This document shows positions 40,855-50,457 of a stretch of DNA of 64,000 nt, one piece after another. Within the stretch, counting starts at the first letter, position 1. Each line of letters begins with the position of its first letter. The notes under the pieces were generated by a model, which searched no databases, was not told the origin of the DNA, and worked only from the letters and a program-made list of their open reading frames with translations. Source of the stretch: Paenibacillus dakarensis (GTDB taxonomy: Bacteria > Bacillota > Bacilli > Paenibacillales > Paenibacillaceae); assembly GCF_001373415.1 (NCBI RefSeq), contig NZ_CDSE01000084.1, forward strand, positions 1-64,000. Reading direction: 5' to 3'. Position numbers and translations under genes: made by a program.

Positions 40855-41769
40855 ATGATCTACACAGTGACACTGAACCCTTCCATAGACTTCATAGTGG
40901 AAGTAGAACATCTACAGCTTGGCGGCTTAAACCGAATGAAACGTGATTTGAAATTGCCAGGAGGCAAAGGAATTAATGTTTCCCGTATACTCACCGAGCT
41001 CGGAGCAGAAAATACAGCAATGGGTTTTCTAGGCGGGTTCACAGGGGAATTTATCCGGGACTTTTTAGCTAAAGGTTCGATCTCCTCTGATTTTGTGTCC
41101 ATTTCAGACGATACGAGAATAAATGTGAAGCTTAAGCATGGAGATGAAACCGAAATCAATGGGCTCGGACCGGCAATTACGAATGAAGAAGCACAAGCGC
41201 TTTTGGAAAAGCTCTCTCATTTGAAGCCGGATGATATCTTAATTCTTTCTGGCAGTGTTCCGCCTTCACTCGGTGGAGATTTTTATGAACGGCTCATTGC
41301 CATCTGTAAGAAAACAGGTGCGGAATTTGTGATTGATACAACAGGAAAAGCGCTGCTGTCGGCATTAAAGCATCAACCCCTGCTGGTGAAACCAAATCAT
41401 CATGAGCTTGCTGAATTGTTCGGCGTTACCATTGATTCAAAAGAGGATCTGGTGAAATACGGGCGGAAGCTGCTTAAAGAAGGCGCTAAGCATGTACTCA
41501 TCTCCATGGCAGGTGAGGGAGCTTTATTCATTACGGAGGACAAGGTTTACCACGCAAATGTCCCTGCCGGAAAAGTGAAAAATTCAGTTGGAGCTGGTGA
41601 TTCCATGATCGGCGGTTTTGTCGGAACGCTGGCTCTTACTGGTGATGCACTGCAGGCATTCCGTATGGGTGTCGCTTCGGGCAGTGCAACTGCATTCTCG
41701 GATGATCTTGCAGTTAAAGAGTTGATTGACACTTTGCTTCCTCAAGTTCAGGTCAACGAATGGAAATAA
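40855..41769 (+). CDS. fruK: 1-phosphofructokinase
   Basis: A 304-residue PfkB-family kinase that phosphorylates fructose-1-phosphate to fructose-1,6-bisphosphate. Substrate motif PGGKGINVSRIL (about 36-47), LSGSVPPSL, KPNHHELAELFG, and the anion hole/catalytic base GAGDS (D249) are present. GAGGGA precedes the ATG, 3 bp after fruR, so the genes are tightly coupled. It acts on the product of the FruA permease encoded downstream. Confidence 0.94.
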   Translation: MIYTVTLNPSIDFIVEVEHLQLGGLNRMKRDLKLPGGKGINVSRILTELGAENTAMGFLGGFTGEFIRDFLAKGSISSDFVSISDDTRINVKLKHGDETEINGLGPAITNEEAQALLEKLSHLKPDDILILSGSVPPSLGGDFYERLIAICKKTGAEFVIDTTGKALLSALKHQPLLVKPNHHELAELFGVTIDSKEDLVKYGRKLLKEGAKHVLISMAGEGALFITEDKVYHANVPAGKVKNSVGAGDSMIGGFVGTLALTGDALQAFRMGVASGSATAFSDDLAVKELIDTLLPQVQVNEWK

Positions 41770-41832
41770 CCTTACATCATAGCGGGAAGAGCGTATTACA
41801 TACCTTTTTCCACAGCATAAGGAGTGCACAAC

Positions 41833-43812
41833 ATGAGAATAACCGATCTGATGATCAAAGACATCATGATTATGGATTTGAAGGCAACAACAAAAGATGA
41901 AGCGATTAATGAATTAATTGAAAGCCTAAGCAAAAGTGGCCGTATTAATGATCCTAAGCTGTTCAAGGAAGCTATATATAACCGGGAAGCTCAATCAAGC
42001 ACAGGAATTGGCGGAGGCATCGCGATGCCTCATGCCAAAACGAAAGCAGTCAATGAGCCTACTGTCGTATTTGCAAAGAGCAAAGCAGGCATAGATTATG
42101 ATGCCATAGATGATGCTCCTGCCCACGTGTTCTTTATGATTGCCGCTCCAGAAGGAGCCGGGAATACACATCTGCGTACCCTTGCAGCTTTGTCTAAATT
42201 GCTTATCGACACCGAATTCATCGAACAGCTGATGAATACGACTACACCGGATGAAGTGACTGCTTTATTTGATAAGAAACAACAAGAGGCAGAAGAAGAG
42301 AAGCAGAAGAAAGAAGCAGCTAAGGCAGCTAAAGCGGAAAAAGCAAAACAAGATAATAAAGCAAAAGAAGAGGCAAAACCCGCTTCAACTGATGAAAAAG
42401 CTGCTCAGGCGAATACAGCTGACGAGCCGTTTGTCATTGCTGTTACGGCTTGTCCGACCGGAATCGCTCACACATTCATGGCCGAAGATGCGCTGATCAA
42501 GAAAGCGAAAGAAATGGGTGTCAGCATTCGTGTAGAAACCAACGGGGCAGAAGGTGCGAAGAACGTACTGACCGAAGATGAAATCCGCCGTGCAAAAGGG
42601 GTTATTATCGCTGCCGGCAAAAAGGTAGATCTTGCGCGTTTCAATGGAAAACCGGTTCTGCAGCGCCCGGTAGCAGATGGAATCCGTAAACCGGAAGAAT
42701 TGATTACAAAAGCTGTGAACGGCGATGCACCTATTCTGCAAGCAGAGGGCGGTTCTTCAGATTCCTCTTCGAGTGATGAGAAAGCGAGTTTCGGAAGCAC
42801 ACTGTATAAAAATCTCATGAACGGGATTTCGCACATGCTTCCATTCGTCGTGGGTGGCGGTATACTTCTTGCCATCTCATTCTTAGTTGAACAAGCAGCC
42901 GGCAGTGACAGCCCTATCTTCCAGCTGCTGCAAACCATTGGTGGCGGAGACGGAGCATTTCACTTCCTGATTCCGATCCTTGCCGGATTTATAGCGATGA
43001 GTATTGGAGACCGTTCCGCACTTATGCCAGGTATGGTCGGCGGTTTGATGGCGGTTAATGCAAACGCTGGTTTCCTTGGCGGTCTTGCAGCCGGTTTCCT
43101 TGCCGGGTATGTCATCCTTGCGCTTCGCAGAGCATTTAAATATTTGCCTTCTGCGCTTGATGGTTTGAAATCGATTATGCTATATCCTGTATTCGGTCTT
43201 CTGATCACGGGTACAATCATGTACTATATCCTGTCCCCAATTTTCAGCTCGCTCAATACTAGCTTAATTAATGTTCTCAACAATCTGGGTACAGGCAATA
43301 TGGTACTGCTAGGCTTCATTCTTGCCGCGATGATGGCCATTGATATGGGTGGTCCTTTCAATAAAGCAGCTTATACATTTTCTATCGGGGTATTCACTTC
43401 CAGCGGTAATGAAAATGGACTCATGATGGCTGCCGTAATGGCGGGCGGTATGGTTCCTCCACTTGCCATCGCACTGGCAACCACGTTCTTTAAGAATAAA
43501 TTTACCGAGCAGGAAAGAAAATCGGGTCTTACGAATTACGTACTGGGTCTATCGTTCATTACAGAAGGTGCGATTCCTTTCGCAGCAGCAGATCCGCTTC
43601 GTGTCCTCACTTCATGCGTAATTGGTTCAGGTATCGCTGGCGGACTTACACAATTGTGGGCGATTAACCTTCCTGCACCGCACGGAGGAGTCTTTGTTGC
43701 AGCCCTGGCTAACCATGCGATATTGTTCATGCTCGCGGTTATTATTGGAGCCATTGTCTCCGGGCTGATCCTCGGCGTATGGAAAAAACCAGTTGAAGAA
43801 AAATTGAGCTGA
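41833..43812 (+). CDS. fruA: PTS fructose transporter, EIIABC
   Basis: A 659-residue fructose permease with three fused units. EIIA (about 1-150) has phospho-acceptor H67 in GIAMPHAKT. A Lys/Glu/Ala-rich linker (about 150-195) follows. EIIB (about 200-295) has C207 in VTACPTGIAHTFMAEDAL. The EIIC membrane domain (about 320-655) holds GISHMLPFVVGGG and MGGPFNKAAYTF. It imports fructose as fructose-1-phosphate, which FruK then phosphorylates. ATG 41833 is chosen over an in-frame GTG three codons earlier because AAGGAG lies 8 bp upstream of it. It is the last gene of the operon. Confidence 0.94.
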   Translation: MRITDLMIKDIMIMDLKATTKDEAINELIESLSKSGRINDPKLFKEAIYNREAQSSTGIGGGIAMPHAKTKAVNEPTVVFAKSKAGIDYDAIDDAPAHVFFMIAAPEGAGNTHLRTLAALSKLLIDTEFIEQLMNTTTPDEVTALFDKKQQEAEEEKQKKEAAKAAKAEKAKQDNKAKEEAKPASTDEKAAQANTADEPFVIAVTACPTGIAHTFMAEDALIKKAKEMGVSIRVETNGAEGAKNVLTEDEIRRAKGVIIAAGKKVDLARFNGKPVLQRPVADGIRKPEELITKAVNGDAPILQAEGGSSDSSSSDEKASFGSTLYKNLMNGISHMLPFVVGGGILLAISFLVEQAAGSDSPIFQLLQTIGGGDGAFHFLIPILAGFIAMSIGDRSALMPGMVGGLMAVNANAGFLGGLAAGFLAGYVILALRRAFKYLPSALDGLKSIMLYPVFGLLITGTIMYYILSPIFSSLNTSLINVLNNLGTGNMVLLGFILAAMMAIDMGGPFNKAAYTFSIGVFTSSGNENGLMMAAVMAGGMVPPLAIALATTFFKNKFTEQERKSGLTNYVLGLSFITEGAIPFAAADPLRVLTSCVIGSGIAGGLTQLWAINLPAPHGGVFVAALANHAILFMLAVIIGAIVSGLILGVWKKPVEEKLS

Positions 43813-43837
43813 TTCTTTCAGACGCTTAGAGCAATAC

Positions 43838-43878
43838 AAAAGCCGGTCAATCACCTAATGTGATTAGACCGGCTTTTT
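43838..43878 (+). terminator. Intrinsic terminator of the fru operon
   Basis: AAAGCCGGTC...GACCGGCTTT stem with an inner ATCAC/GTGAT pairing and a T run. Its right arm shares 12 bp with the terminator upstream of fruR. Confidence 0.92.
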
Positions 43879-43985
43879 AGCATTCATAATGTAATTAGAG
43901 CGGGCGGAGCGCTGCATCTTCATGTTTTCCACATGATTTTGAATTATAATTAGTGAATTAAGTGAATAAAGCAGGTGAGACGGAA

Positions 43986-44690
43986 ATGAAAATTCAAATC
44001 TTAGTCATTGATGATGAATGGAATATGCGAAATTTACTGCGCATTTACCTCATGAAAGAGGGTTTTGATGTAAAAGAAGCGGGAACAGGACACGAGGCTT
44101 TACATTTAATGAAACAGCATCGTTTTGATATCATTCTGCTGGATGTGATGATGCCGGACATGGACGGTTGGCAAATATGCAAAAAAGCACGCGAAGAAAG
44201 TCAAGTTCCGATTCTCATGCTAACGGCGCGGTCGGAGACAAAAGACAAGGTGCACGGACTGGGCATTGGCGCTGATGACTATATGACGAAACCTTTCGAA
44301 CCGGAAGAGCTAATCGCAAGGATATACTCTTTGATTCGCAGATATACCTTAGCAAATTCAAGCTTGCCGAAAGAGAAAAGGCTTCACTATCCTGAGCTTT
44401 CTATTCATCCGGACGGAAGAGCTGTCTTCATTCATGATCAAGCTGTCGAATTTACACAGAAGGAATTTGACCTGCTGCATATGTTAGCCGAGCATAGTGA
44501 AAGAGCGTTCTCCAGAGAAGAATTGGTCGAGCGTCTTTGGGGACATGATTTTCAAGGTGAGTCACGAGTAATTGATACCCATGTGAAGAATATCCGGGAA
44601 AAAGTAAATAAGGCGGGGCTGTCATATAATCCAATACATACCGTGTGGGGAATCGGTTACAAATTTCATGCAGCAGGTGAGGATTTGTGA
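43986..44690 (+). CDS. OmpR/PhoB-family response regulator
   Basis: A 234-residue regulator. The receiver domain (1-120) has the acidic pocket D9/D10, phospho-acceptor D53 (ILLDVMMPD), a switch Thr (LTARS) and Lys (MTKPFEP). The C-terminal winged helix (about 135-230) includes QKEFDLLHMLAEHSERAFSREELVERLWG and RVIDTHVKNIREKV. ATG 43986 follows AGGTGAGA; the frame is open eight codons earlier via GTG 43962. The histidine-kinase GTG overlaps its stop by 4 bp. Located between the fru operon and qox, its target is unknown. Confidence 0.92.
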   Translation: MKIQILVIDDEWNMRNLLRIYLMKEGFDVKEAGTGHEALHLMKQHRFDIILLDVMMPDMDGWQICKKAREESQVPILMLTARSETKDKVHGLGIGADDYMTKPFEPEELIARIYSLIRRYTLANSSLPKEKRLHYPELSIHPDGRAVFIHDQAVEFTQKEFDLLHMLAEHSERAFSREELVERLWGHDFQGESRVIDTHVKNIREKVNKAGLSYNPIHTVWGIGYKFHAAGEDL

Positions 44691-46111
44691 TTCATAACCG
44701 AATTGGTACAAAGCTTGGAATATGGATGATGTCGTTATTTTTAATGGTCATCTTATTACTTGGCACTGCTATAGACCGAATGTTCACGAATTTTCATCAT
44801 ACAGAACTGAAGAATAATGTGAATGAAATGACCACTCATTTTGTAATGATGGCATCCTCGCCGGAAAATACAGTGGATCATTCACTGGACGCGTTCGCGG
44901 CTTTTTCTAAAGTAAGTATATTCATTATTAATAACCAAGGAATCGTTACTGCCCATTCCGGTGAACACGATGCATCAGATCATTCGTTTATTCACGAGAA
45001 GGATGTTCAGAACATTTTTGCCGGCAAAACCGTTAATATGATACATACCGATCCGAATCAGAATCGTTATTTCGTATCCGGGATGGTTGTACCGACAAGT
45101 GGGGCTCATCAAGAGAACAATCAAGCTATATACGTTCTGGCTTCAACGCAGCATATGGATGAGTCGATTAGCCGTATCCGCAGCTTGCTTCTATTATCCG
45201 GTACTGGTGCTCTATTACTCGCTCTTGGAGTAACATGGATTTCAGCGCAAATCCTATCCCGCCCGCTGCTTCAGATGGAGAAGGCTACACGTAAAATCGC
45301 TGCAGGCGATTTGGAAACGAGACTGGCAATCAAGAACAGGGATGAAGTAGGCTCTCTTGCAGAAGCCATTAATGATCTGGCTATAGATCTGCAGCGGTAT
45401 CGGGATAGCCGTCAGGAGTTTTTTGCGAATATATCCCATGAGTTGCGCACACCCATCACTTATCTTGAAGGTTATGCGAAGGTGGTGAAAGAGAAGCTGT
45501 ATTCTTCGGAAGATGAGAAGGACAAGTATTTGGGTATCATCCAGGACGAAGCGGGCAGGCTGCAAAGGCTTGTTAATGATCTGTTTGAACTGGCCAAGAT
45601 GGAAGAGGGGAAGATAAGCCTTTCTTTAGAATGGATTGATCTGAGGGATATTGTTCAGAGCAGTGTCCGTAAGCTGGAGTGGAAAGTGAAAGAAAAGGGT
45701 TTAACCATTCAGACCGTATTTGATGAGGCCATCCCGCTGATACAAGGTGACGGATTACGCATAGAACAGATTATGCTCAACATTTTGGATAACGCGATCC
45801 GCTATACTGATCAGGGGAGTATTTCGATCCATATTCATAAGAGCGTGGAGCATGTGCAATTATCGATAATCGATACAGGAATGGGTATCCCGGAGGAAGA
45901 GCTTCCTTTCTTATTTGATCGATTCTATCGGATAGAGAAATCACGTTCCCGCCAGTTTGGCGGTACAGGCCTTGGTCTTTCTATCGCAAAAAAATTAATC
46001 AATCTGCATGGCGGACAAATACAGGTGAGCAGTAAATTAGGAAATGGCACAAGGTTTGATATTTACTTTCCTCTGGATGCCGAGCAGGAGGATGAGGATG
46101 CGAAAAATTGA
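44687..46111 (+). CDS. Membrane sensor histidine kinase
   Basis: A 474-residue kinase starting at GTG 44687, overlapping the regulator stop codon. Two membrane helices (about 9-28 and 165-187) flank an extracytoplasmic sensor of about 135 residues. They are followed by HAMP (about 188-240), the dimerisation/phosphoacceptor domain with H251 (ANISHELRTPITYLEGY), and a HATPase_c domain (N box QIMLNILDNAIRYTD, G1 DTGMGIPE, G2 GGTGLGLSIAKKL). It phosphorylates the adjacent regulator. The sensor lacks a recognisable ligand motif, but holds several His residues (EHDASDHSFIHEKD) that could respond to metals or pH. Confidence 0.92.
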   Translation: MIHNRIGTKLGIWMMSLFLMVILLLGTAIDRMFTNFHHTELKNNVNEMTTHFVMMASSPENTVDHSLDAFAAFSKVSIFIINNQGIVTAHSGEHDASDHSFIHEKDVQNIFAGKTVNMIHTDPNQNRYFVSGMVVPTSGAHQENNQAIYVLASTQHMDESISRIRSLLLLSGTGALLLALGVTWISAQILSRPLLQMEKATRKIAAGDLETRLAIKNRDEVGSLAEAINDLAIDLQRYRDSRQEFFANISHELRTPITYLEGYAKVVKEKLYSSEDEKDKYLGIIQDEAGRLQRLVNDLFELAKMEEGKISLSLEWIDLRDIVQSSVRKLEWKVKEKGLTIQTVFDEAIPLIQGDGLRIEQIMLNILDNAIRYTDQGSISIHIHKSVEHVQLSIIDTGMGIPEEELPFLFDRFYRIEKSRSRQFGGTGLGLSIAKKLINLHGGQIQVSSKLGNGTRFDIYFPLDAEQEDEDAKN

Positions 46112-46292
46112 ATGGTTTATGGCAGGGCTTCTGATGGCGCTGGGTTCCATGTGCTTAATAATGACTGCAGCAGGTGAGCCATTACAAGTAATGGAGGTTA
46201 TGCAATCCTTCCTACTACGGTTCTATAGACTGTTTATATTCATTCTTGTCATTATCATCGGTATTGTAATTTGGAACAGGCGGAAAAAGTAA
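46098..46292 (+). CDS. Small two-helix membrane protein in a two-component operon
   Basis: A 64-residue protein starting MRKIEWFMAGLLMALGSMCLI with two hydrophobic segments (about 7-22 and 42-58) and the basic tail WNRRKK. ATG 46098 lies within the last codons of the kinase gene in another frame and has AGGAGG 6 bp upstream, an excellent site. The longer frame upstream is kinase coding sequence. I do not know a family for it. As the third gene of the regulator-kinase operon it could be a kinase modulator, but this is inference. Confidence 0.7.
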   Translation: MRKIEWFMAGLLMALGSMCLIMTAAGEPLQVMEVMQSFLLRFYRLFIFILVIIIGIVIWNRRKK

Positions 46293-46311
46293 ACATTAAA
46301 TATGTAAATAT

Positions 46312-46375
46312 TATCTCAAAAAAAATGACCCGCAAGGTAAACTCTTAAAAGAAAGAGTCATTCTTGCGGGTCATT
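46312..46375 (-). terminator. Intrinsic terminator of the qox operon
   Basis: A perfect 13-bp stem AATGACCCGCAAG/CTTGCGGGTCATT. On the minus strand a run of eight T follows. It probably also ends the two-component operon from the other side. Confidence 0.85.
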
Positions 46376-46403
46376 ACATTATCTTATTAAGTTACTGGTA
46401 CTA

Positions 46404-46691
46404 TTATTTATACCAGCCCCATACAAAGATGAAGAGCGTACCGAAGATCGTAACTAATCCAACAAACAAGGCATAAGCGATGTTGATATATAGTGATTTT
46501 TTATTATCCGACTCCCCGATGTGCATGAATAGGACAAGCTGAAGGGAAGCCTGCAGGAGTGCTGTTACCCACAATATAGGCATCTTCACCGCGGATGGAA
46601 TATCCATAAGCACAAGCAGCGCAACAGCGGTAAGGACGAGAGAGGAAACAAATCCTACAACATGCTTAATCGGAAACAGCTGTTTCAACAT
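46404..46691 (-). CDS. qoxD: Cytochrome aa3 quinol oxidase subunit IV
   Basis: A 95-residue protein with three membrane helices, starting MLKQLFPIKHVVGFVSSLVLTAV; HIGESDNKKSLYIN is the conserved loop of QoxD/CyoD subunits. It is needed for oxidase assembly. It begins one base after the subunit III stop, as the last gene of qoxABCD, and is followed by a strong terminator. Confidence 0.9.
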   Translation of the reverse strand: MLKQLFPIKHVVGFVSSLVLTAVALLVLMDIPSAVKMPILWVTALLQASLQLVLFMHIGESDNKKSLYINIAYALFVGLVTIFGTLFIFVWGWYK

Positions 46692-46692
46692 G

Positions 46693-47289
46693 TCACATCA
46701 GTCCTTTCAAGTATACAAAGCTGAAGATGAAGATCCACACGACATCAAGGAAGTGCCAGTACAGTGAGAAGATAAAGGATTTATTCGCTGTACGATGATC
46801 CAAACCATGTTTCTTCAATTGGATCAATATTCCGATTCCCCACAATAGACCGAAGGTTACGTGAGCACCGTGTGTACCAAGCAGTGTAAACAAGCTGGAA
46901 AGGAATGCACTGGTTGACAGTGTCGCACCTTCATTTACATAGGTGACAAATTCAAAGATTTCAATTCCAAGGAACGCAGCGCCCAGCAGCAGGGTGATGA
47001 TCATGAAGACCATCATTGGCTTTTTAAGTCCCAGGCGCATGCTGTGAACGGCAAGACCAATGGTAAAACTTGATGTTAGCAAGATGAAAGTCTCGGCAAG
47101 AACCGGACCAATCTCAAATATTTCAGCACCGTTCGGACCGGATGCAAAACGATTGACCAGTACGAAGTAAACGGTGAAGAGGGTAGCGAACAATGCAATT
47201 TCAGCTCCGAGAAATATCCAGAATCCAAAAATCTTGTTGCGGTTTTCCTCTGTTCCGTATTCTAGCGGCTGAGTGGCATCTATTTTCAT
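46693..47289 (-). CDS. qoxC: Cytochrome aa3 quinol oxidase subunit III
   Basis: A 198-residue, five-helix subunit of the heme-copper oxidase. KIFGFWIFLGAEIALFATLFTVYFVLVNR and GTHGAHVTFGLLWGIGILIQLKKHGL are typical of QoxC/CyoC. It lacks cofactors and stabilises the proton-entry side of subunit I. Its ATG overlaps the subunit I TGA by 4 bp. Confidence 0.93.
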   Translation of the reverse strand: MKIDATQPLEYGTEENRNKIFGFWIFLGAEIALFATLFTVYFVLVNRFASGPNGAEIFEIGPVLAETFILLTSSFTIGLAVHSMRLGLKKPMMVFMIITLLLGAAFLGIEIFEFVTYVNEGATLSTSAFLSSLFTLLGTHGAHVTFGLLWGIGILIQLKKHGLDHRTANKSFIFSLYWHFLDVVWIFIFSFVYLKGLM

Positions 47290-49229
47290 ACCGTATCACC
47301 CCGCAATTTGTTTTCTGTTTCAATGATTTCTTCAGCCGGAATGTAATAGCCTTCATCCCGATCAAATGACATTGTAGCCATTAATATCAAGACTGCAATA
47401 CCTGATATAATAGCCGGCACCCACCAACTAAATACCAGGAAGAAGCCAAGGAAGAAGAAGACTACACCTAATATGAACGGCTTGCCTGAGTTGCTAGGCA
47501 TATGAATCTTCTTAATTTTCTCATCTGAAAGCGGAACATTATCTTTCTTGGAGAACCAGAAAGGATCGCGTCCAGTAACTTTCGGTGTAACAGCAAAGTT
47601 GTACTCCGGAACCGGACTTGGTGTAGACCATTCCAAAGTACGAGCATCCCAAGGGTCACCCGTTTTGTCTCTTGGCTGATAACGAGTACTCCAGTAGATG
47701 TTATACACGAGCAGAACGAAGCCGATAACCAAACCAATTACACCGATCATCGACAGCAAGTTGAGTGGCCCAAAGCCTGTTTCTGCAGAATAAGTGTACG
47801 TACGGCGTGTCATTCCTTTCAGACCCAAGATAAACAGTGGGAAGAAAGTTACGTTGAATGAAACAGCGATAAACCAGAAGGCAGTCTTACCAAGACGTTC
47901 ATTAAGACGGAATCCGAATACTTTCGGGAACCAGTAGTGGAAACCTGCGATAACCGCAAATACGGTACCCGGAATCAGAACGTAGTGGAAGTGAGCTACC
48001 AGGAACATCGTGTTGTGATACTGATAGTCAGCACTTGCCATAGCAAGCATGACACCTGTTACACCACCAATCGTAAAGATCGGAATAAATGCCAGGGAAT
48101 AAAGCATTGGTGTTGTAAAGGATATTCGGCCTTTTCGCATCGTAAAGAGCCAGTTAAATATTTTAACACCGGTCGGAACGGCAATCGCCATCGTTGTAAT
48201 GGAGAAGAATCCGTTGACCATGGCGCCTTGTCCCATGGTGTAGAAGTGGTGAGCCCACACAAGGAAGGACAAGAGTGAAATAACAACCATACTCGCAACC
48301 ATTGAAGTGTAGCCATACAGGTTCTTCTTCGAGAAGGTAGCAATAATCTCACTGAAGATACCGAAGGCAGGAAGAATAACAATATACACTTCAGGGTGTC
48401 CCCATACCCAGAACAGGTTAGCCCACAGCATATCCATACCGCCGTTTGCCATCGTAAAGAACTGGGAGCCAAACAGTCTATCAAACATCATCAGAAGCAG
48501 TGCAATAGTAAGTACCGGGAAAGCAAAGACGATGATGACGCTTGTAATCAGGATTGACCAGGTAAACATCGGCATTTTCATGAGCGTCATGCCAGGCGCA
48601 CGCATTTTAAGAATCGTAACGATAAAGTTCACGCCAGTCATCAAGGTCCCGATCCCTGAAATTTGAAGGGCGAGGGAGTAATAGTTATTACCAACCGTCG
48701 GGCTGAATTCATTGCTAGCCAGCGGGAAGTATGCGGACCAACCGGCATCCGGTGATCCCCCGATAACGAACGAGATGTTCAAGAGCATAGCTCCGGCGAA
48801 GAACAACCAGAAGCTGATGGCATTCAAACGCGGGAAAGCAACGTCTCTGGCACCAATCTGGAGAGGAACGATAACGTTCATCAAACCGATAATAAACGGC
48901 ATAGCCATAAACAGGATCATGATCAAGCCATGCGTTGTAAAAATCTCATTATAATGTTGTGCATCTAGGAATTTCATTTCCGGCGCTGCGGTCTGGGCTC
49001 GCATCATGACGGCATCGACACCGCCGCGGAACAGCATGAGCAGGGCGGATATGATGTACATAACACCTATTTTCTTGTGATCGACCGTAGTCAGCCATTC
49101 CCGCCACAAGTATCCCCACTTTTTAAAGTAGGTTAAACCTACGACAATGGCGATCGAGGCGAGTGCGATGCTCACCATGGCGGCGTAAATCATCGGTTCG
49201 CCGGTAACGAAAAATTCGTCCCATTTCAT
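47286..49229 (-). CDS. qoxB: Cytochrome aa3 quinol oxidase subunit I
   Basis: A 647-residue catalytic subunit reducing O2 to water while pumping protons. Heme/copper ligands are all present: FTTHGLIM (low-spin heme), WGHPEVYI (CuB His and the cross-linked Tyr), WAHHFYTMG (two CuB His) and HNTMFLVAHFHYVL (heme a3 and low-spin heme His). Length and the additional N- and C-terminal helices match QoxB/CyoB rather than cytochrome c oxidase subunit I. AAAGGAG precedes the ATG. It is the second gene of the operon, 66 bp after qoxA. Confidence 0.95.
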   Translation of the reverse strand: MKWDEFFVTGEPMIYAAMVSIALASIAIVVGLTYFKKWGYLWREWLTTVDHKKIGVMYIISALLMLFRGGVDAVMMRAQTAAPEMKFLDAQHYNEIFTTHGLIMILFMAMPFIIGLMNVIVPLQIGARDVAFPRLNAISFWLFFAGAMLLNISFVIGGSPDAGWSAYFPLASNEFSPTVGNNYYSLALQISGIGTLMTGVNFIVTILKMRAPGMTLMKMPMFTWSILITSVIIVFAFPVLTIALLLMMFDRLFGSQFFTMANGGMDMLWANLFWVWGHPEVYIVILPAFGIFSEIIATFSKKNLYGYTSMVASMVVISLLSFLVWAHHFYTMGQGAMVNGFFSITTMAIAVPTGVKIFNWLFTMRKGRISFTTPMLYSLAFIPIFTIGGVTGVMLAMASADYQYHNTMFLVAHFHYVLIPGTVFAVIAGFHYWFPKVFGFRLNERLGKTAFWFIAVSFNVTFFPLFILGLKGMTRRTYTYSAETGFGPLNLLSMIGVIGLVIGFVLLVYNIYWSTRYQPRDKTGDPWDARTLEWSTPSPVPEYNFAVTPKVTGRDPFWFSKKDNVPLSDEKIKKIHMPSNSGKPFILGVVFFFLGFFLVFSWWVPAIISGIAVLILMATMSFDRDEGYYIPAEEIIETENKLRGDTV

Positions 49230-49295
49230 AAGGGCTTAACTCCTTTCTGGATGTGTGAAGTACAATACAATAATAGGAGGGGAACACCCGCCATT

Positions 49296-50282
49296 TTATT
49301 TATGTTCTTCATGGTTTGTTGAGCCTTCATCAGCCGGAGATTCCGGAAGAGGCTTATTCGGATCCACATTTGGTTCATCGTCGAATTCAGTCTCGTCCTG
49401 GGTTGCAGGCTCAGGATGCTCGGTTTTGTTATCTTGATGGTCAACACTTCCGTGATGTCCTTCTTCAGGTGGAGGGCTGAATGTCAAGTGGTTGCTTGAG
49501 AAGGACATTCTGCCTACATGCTTCGTATCAAGCAGCTTTTTGAATTCAGATTCACTCAGTTCCGGCTCGTTTGCCTTCACATCGCTTACCCATTCATCAA
49601 ATTCAGCTGCAGACATAGCTAGTGCTTCGAACTCCATGTGCGCAAAGCCTTCACCGCTGAAGTTCGAGTTCTTACCCATATATGAGCCAGGCACATCAGC
49701 AACAAGATTGAGCTTGTTAACCATGTCACTCATACCATATTTTTGTCCAGCCAGCTGTGGAATCCACAGGCTTGCAATGGGTCCGAATGAATATATTCGG
49801 AACTCGATCGGACGATGTGTCGGAATATTTACATAGTTAACCGTCTCGATCCCTTCCTCCGGATAACTAAAGTGCCACTTCCAGTTTGAAGCTGCCGCAT
49901 AGATTACCAGAGGTTTCTGATTCTCATATCCCGCTGGGATCTTCTCAACATCAGCCGTAGTCTTTACGGTTACGACTGACAGAATCGCAACAATAATTAC
50001 AGGAATGGCAATCCAAGTGGCCTCCAGCCATTTACTGCCCTCTTCATGAGGCGGCACATATCCTTCATTAGACTTTTTAGCCCGATATTTAACCAGGAAA
50101 ACGATGAACAGCGTGTATACTACCGCTAAAACGCCAAGCATCATTAAAATAGAAAAAATGATGGTATCGGACAGGGTTCTTGCAGCAGGTCCCTTCGGAT
50201 CCAAAACTGTCAATGAGCTGCAACCCGACAGAAGCAAGGAAAAGCTCAAGAACAATGCAAATAACGGCCCTCGTTTTTTCAT
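49296..50282 (-). CDS. qoxA: Cytochrome aa3 quinol oxidase subunit II
   Basis: A 328-residue lipoprotein subunit II. The signal and lipobox LLLSGC (Cys about 21) are followed by two membrane helices and a cupredoxin domain (SNWKWHFSYPEEGIETVNYVNIP, FGPIASLWIPQLAGQKYGM, GKNSNFSGEGFAHMEF). The CuA ligands (Cys-x3-Cys, Met) of cytochrome c oxidases are absent, so electrons come from menaquinol. The last 55-60 residues form an acidic, His- and Pro-rich tail. It is the first gene of qoxABCD; an FNR-type box lies about 180 bp upstream. Confidence 0.94.
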   Translation of the reverse strand: MKKRGPLFALFLSFSLLLSGCSSLTVLDPKGPAARTLSDTIIFSILMMLGVLAVVYTLFIVFLVKYRAKKSNEGYVPPHEEGSKWLEATWIAIPVIIVAILSVVTVKTTADVEKIPAGYENQKPLVIYAAASNWKWHFSYPEEGIETVNYVNIPTHRPIEFRIYSFGPIASLWIPQLAGQKYGMSDMVNKLNLVADVPGSYMGKNSNFSGEGFAHMEFEALAMSAAEFDEWVSDVKANEPELSESEFKKLLDTKHVGRMSFSSNHLTFSPPPEEGHHGSVDHQDNKTEHPEPATQDETEFDDEPNVDPNKPLPESPADEGSTNHEEHK

Positions 50283-50457
50283 GATGTACCCCTTTCTTTC
50301 TTATTGATCTTCTAGTCGATAATTTTTTCCTATATCTATACTAAGAAGTAAGTTGTGGCTTTGCAAAAAGCATATGTTTGAATATTTTACAGTAACTGGT
50401 TTAATCATGACAATGTAAGTAACATTGTGTGTTCAAACTGTTACAAGTGGTGGTATG

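Noticed and set aside
42468..42938. Long minus-strand frames opposite fruA (also near 42960-43220)
   Set aside because: Compositional shadows of a clear 659-residue EIIABC gene; no start signals.
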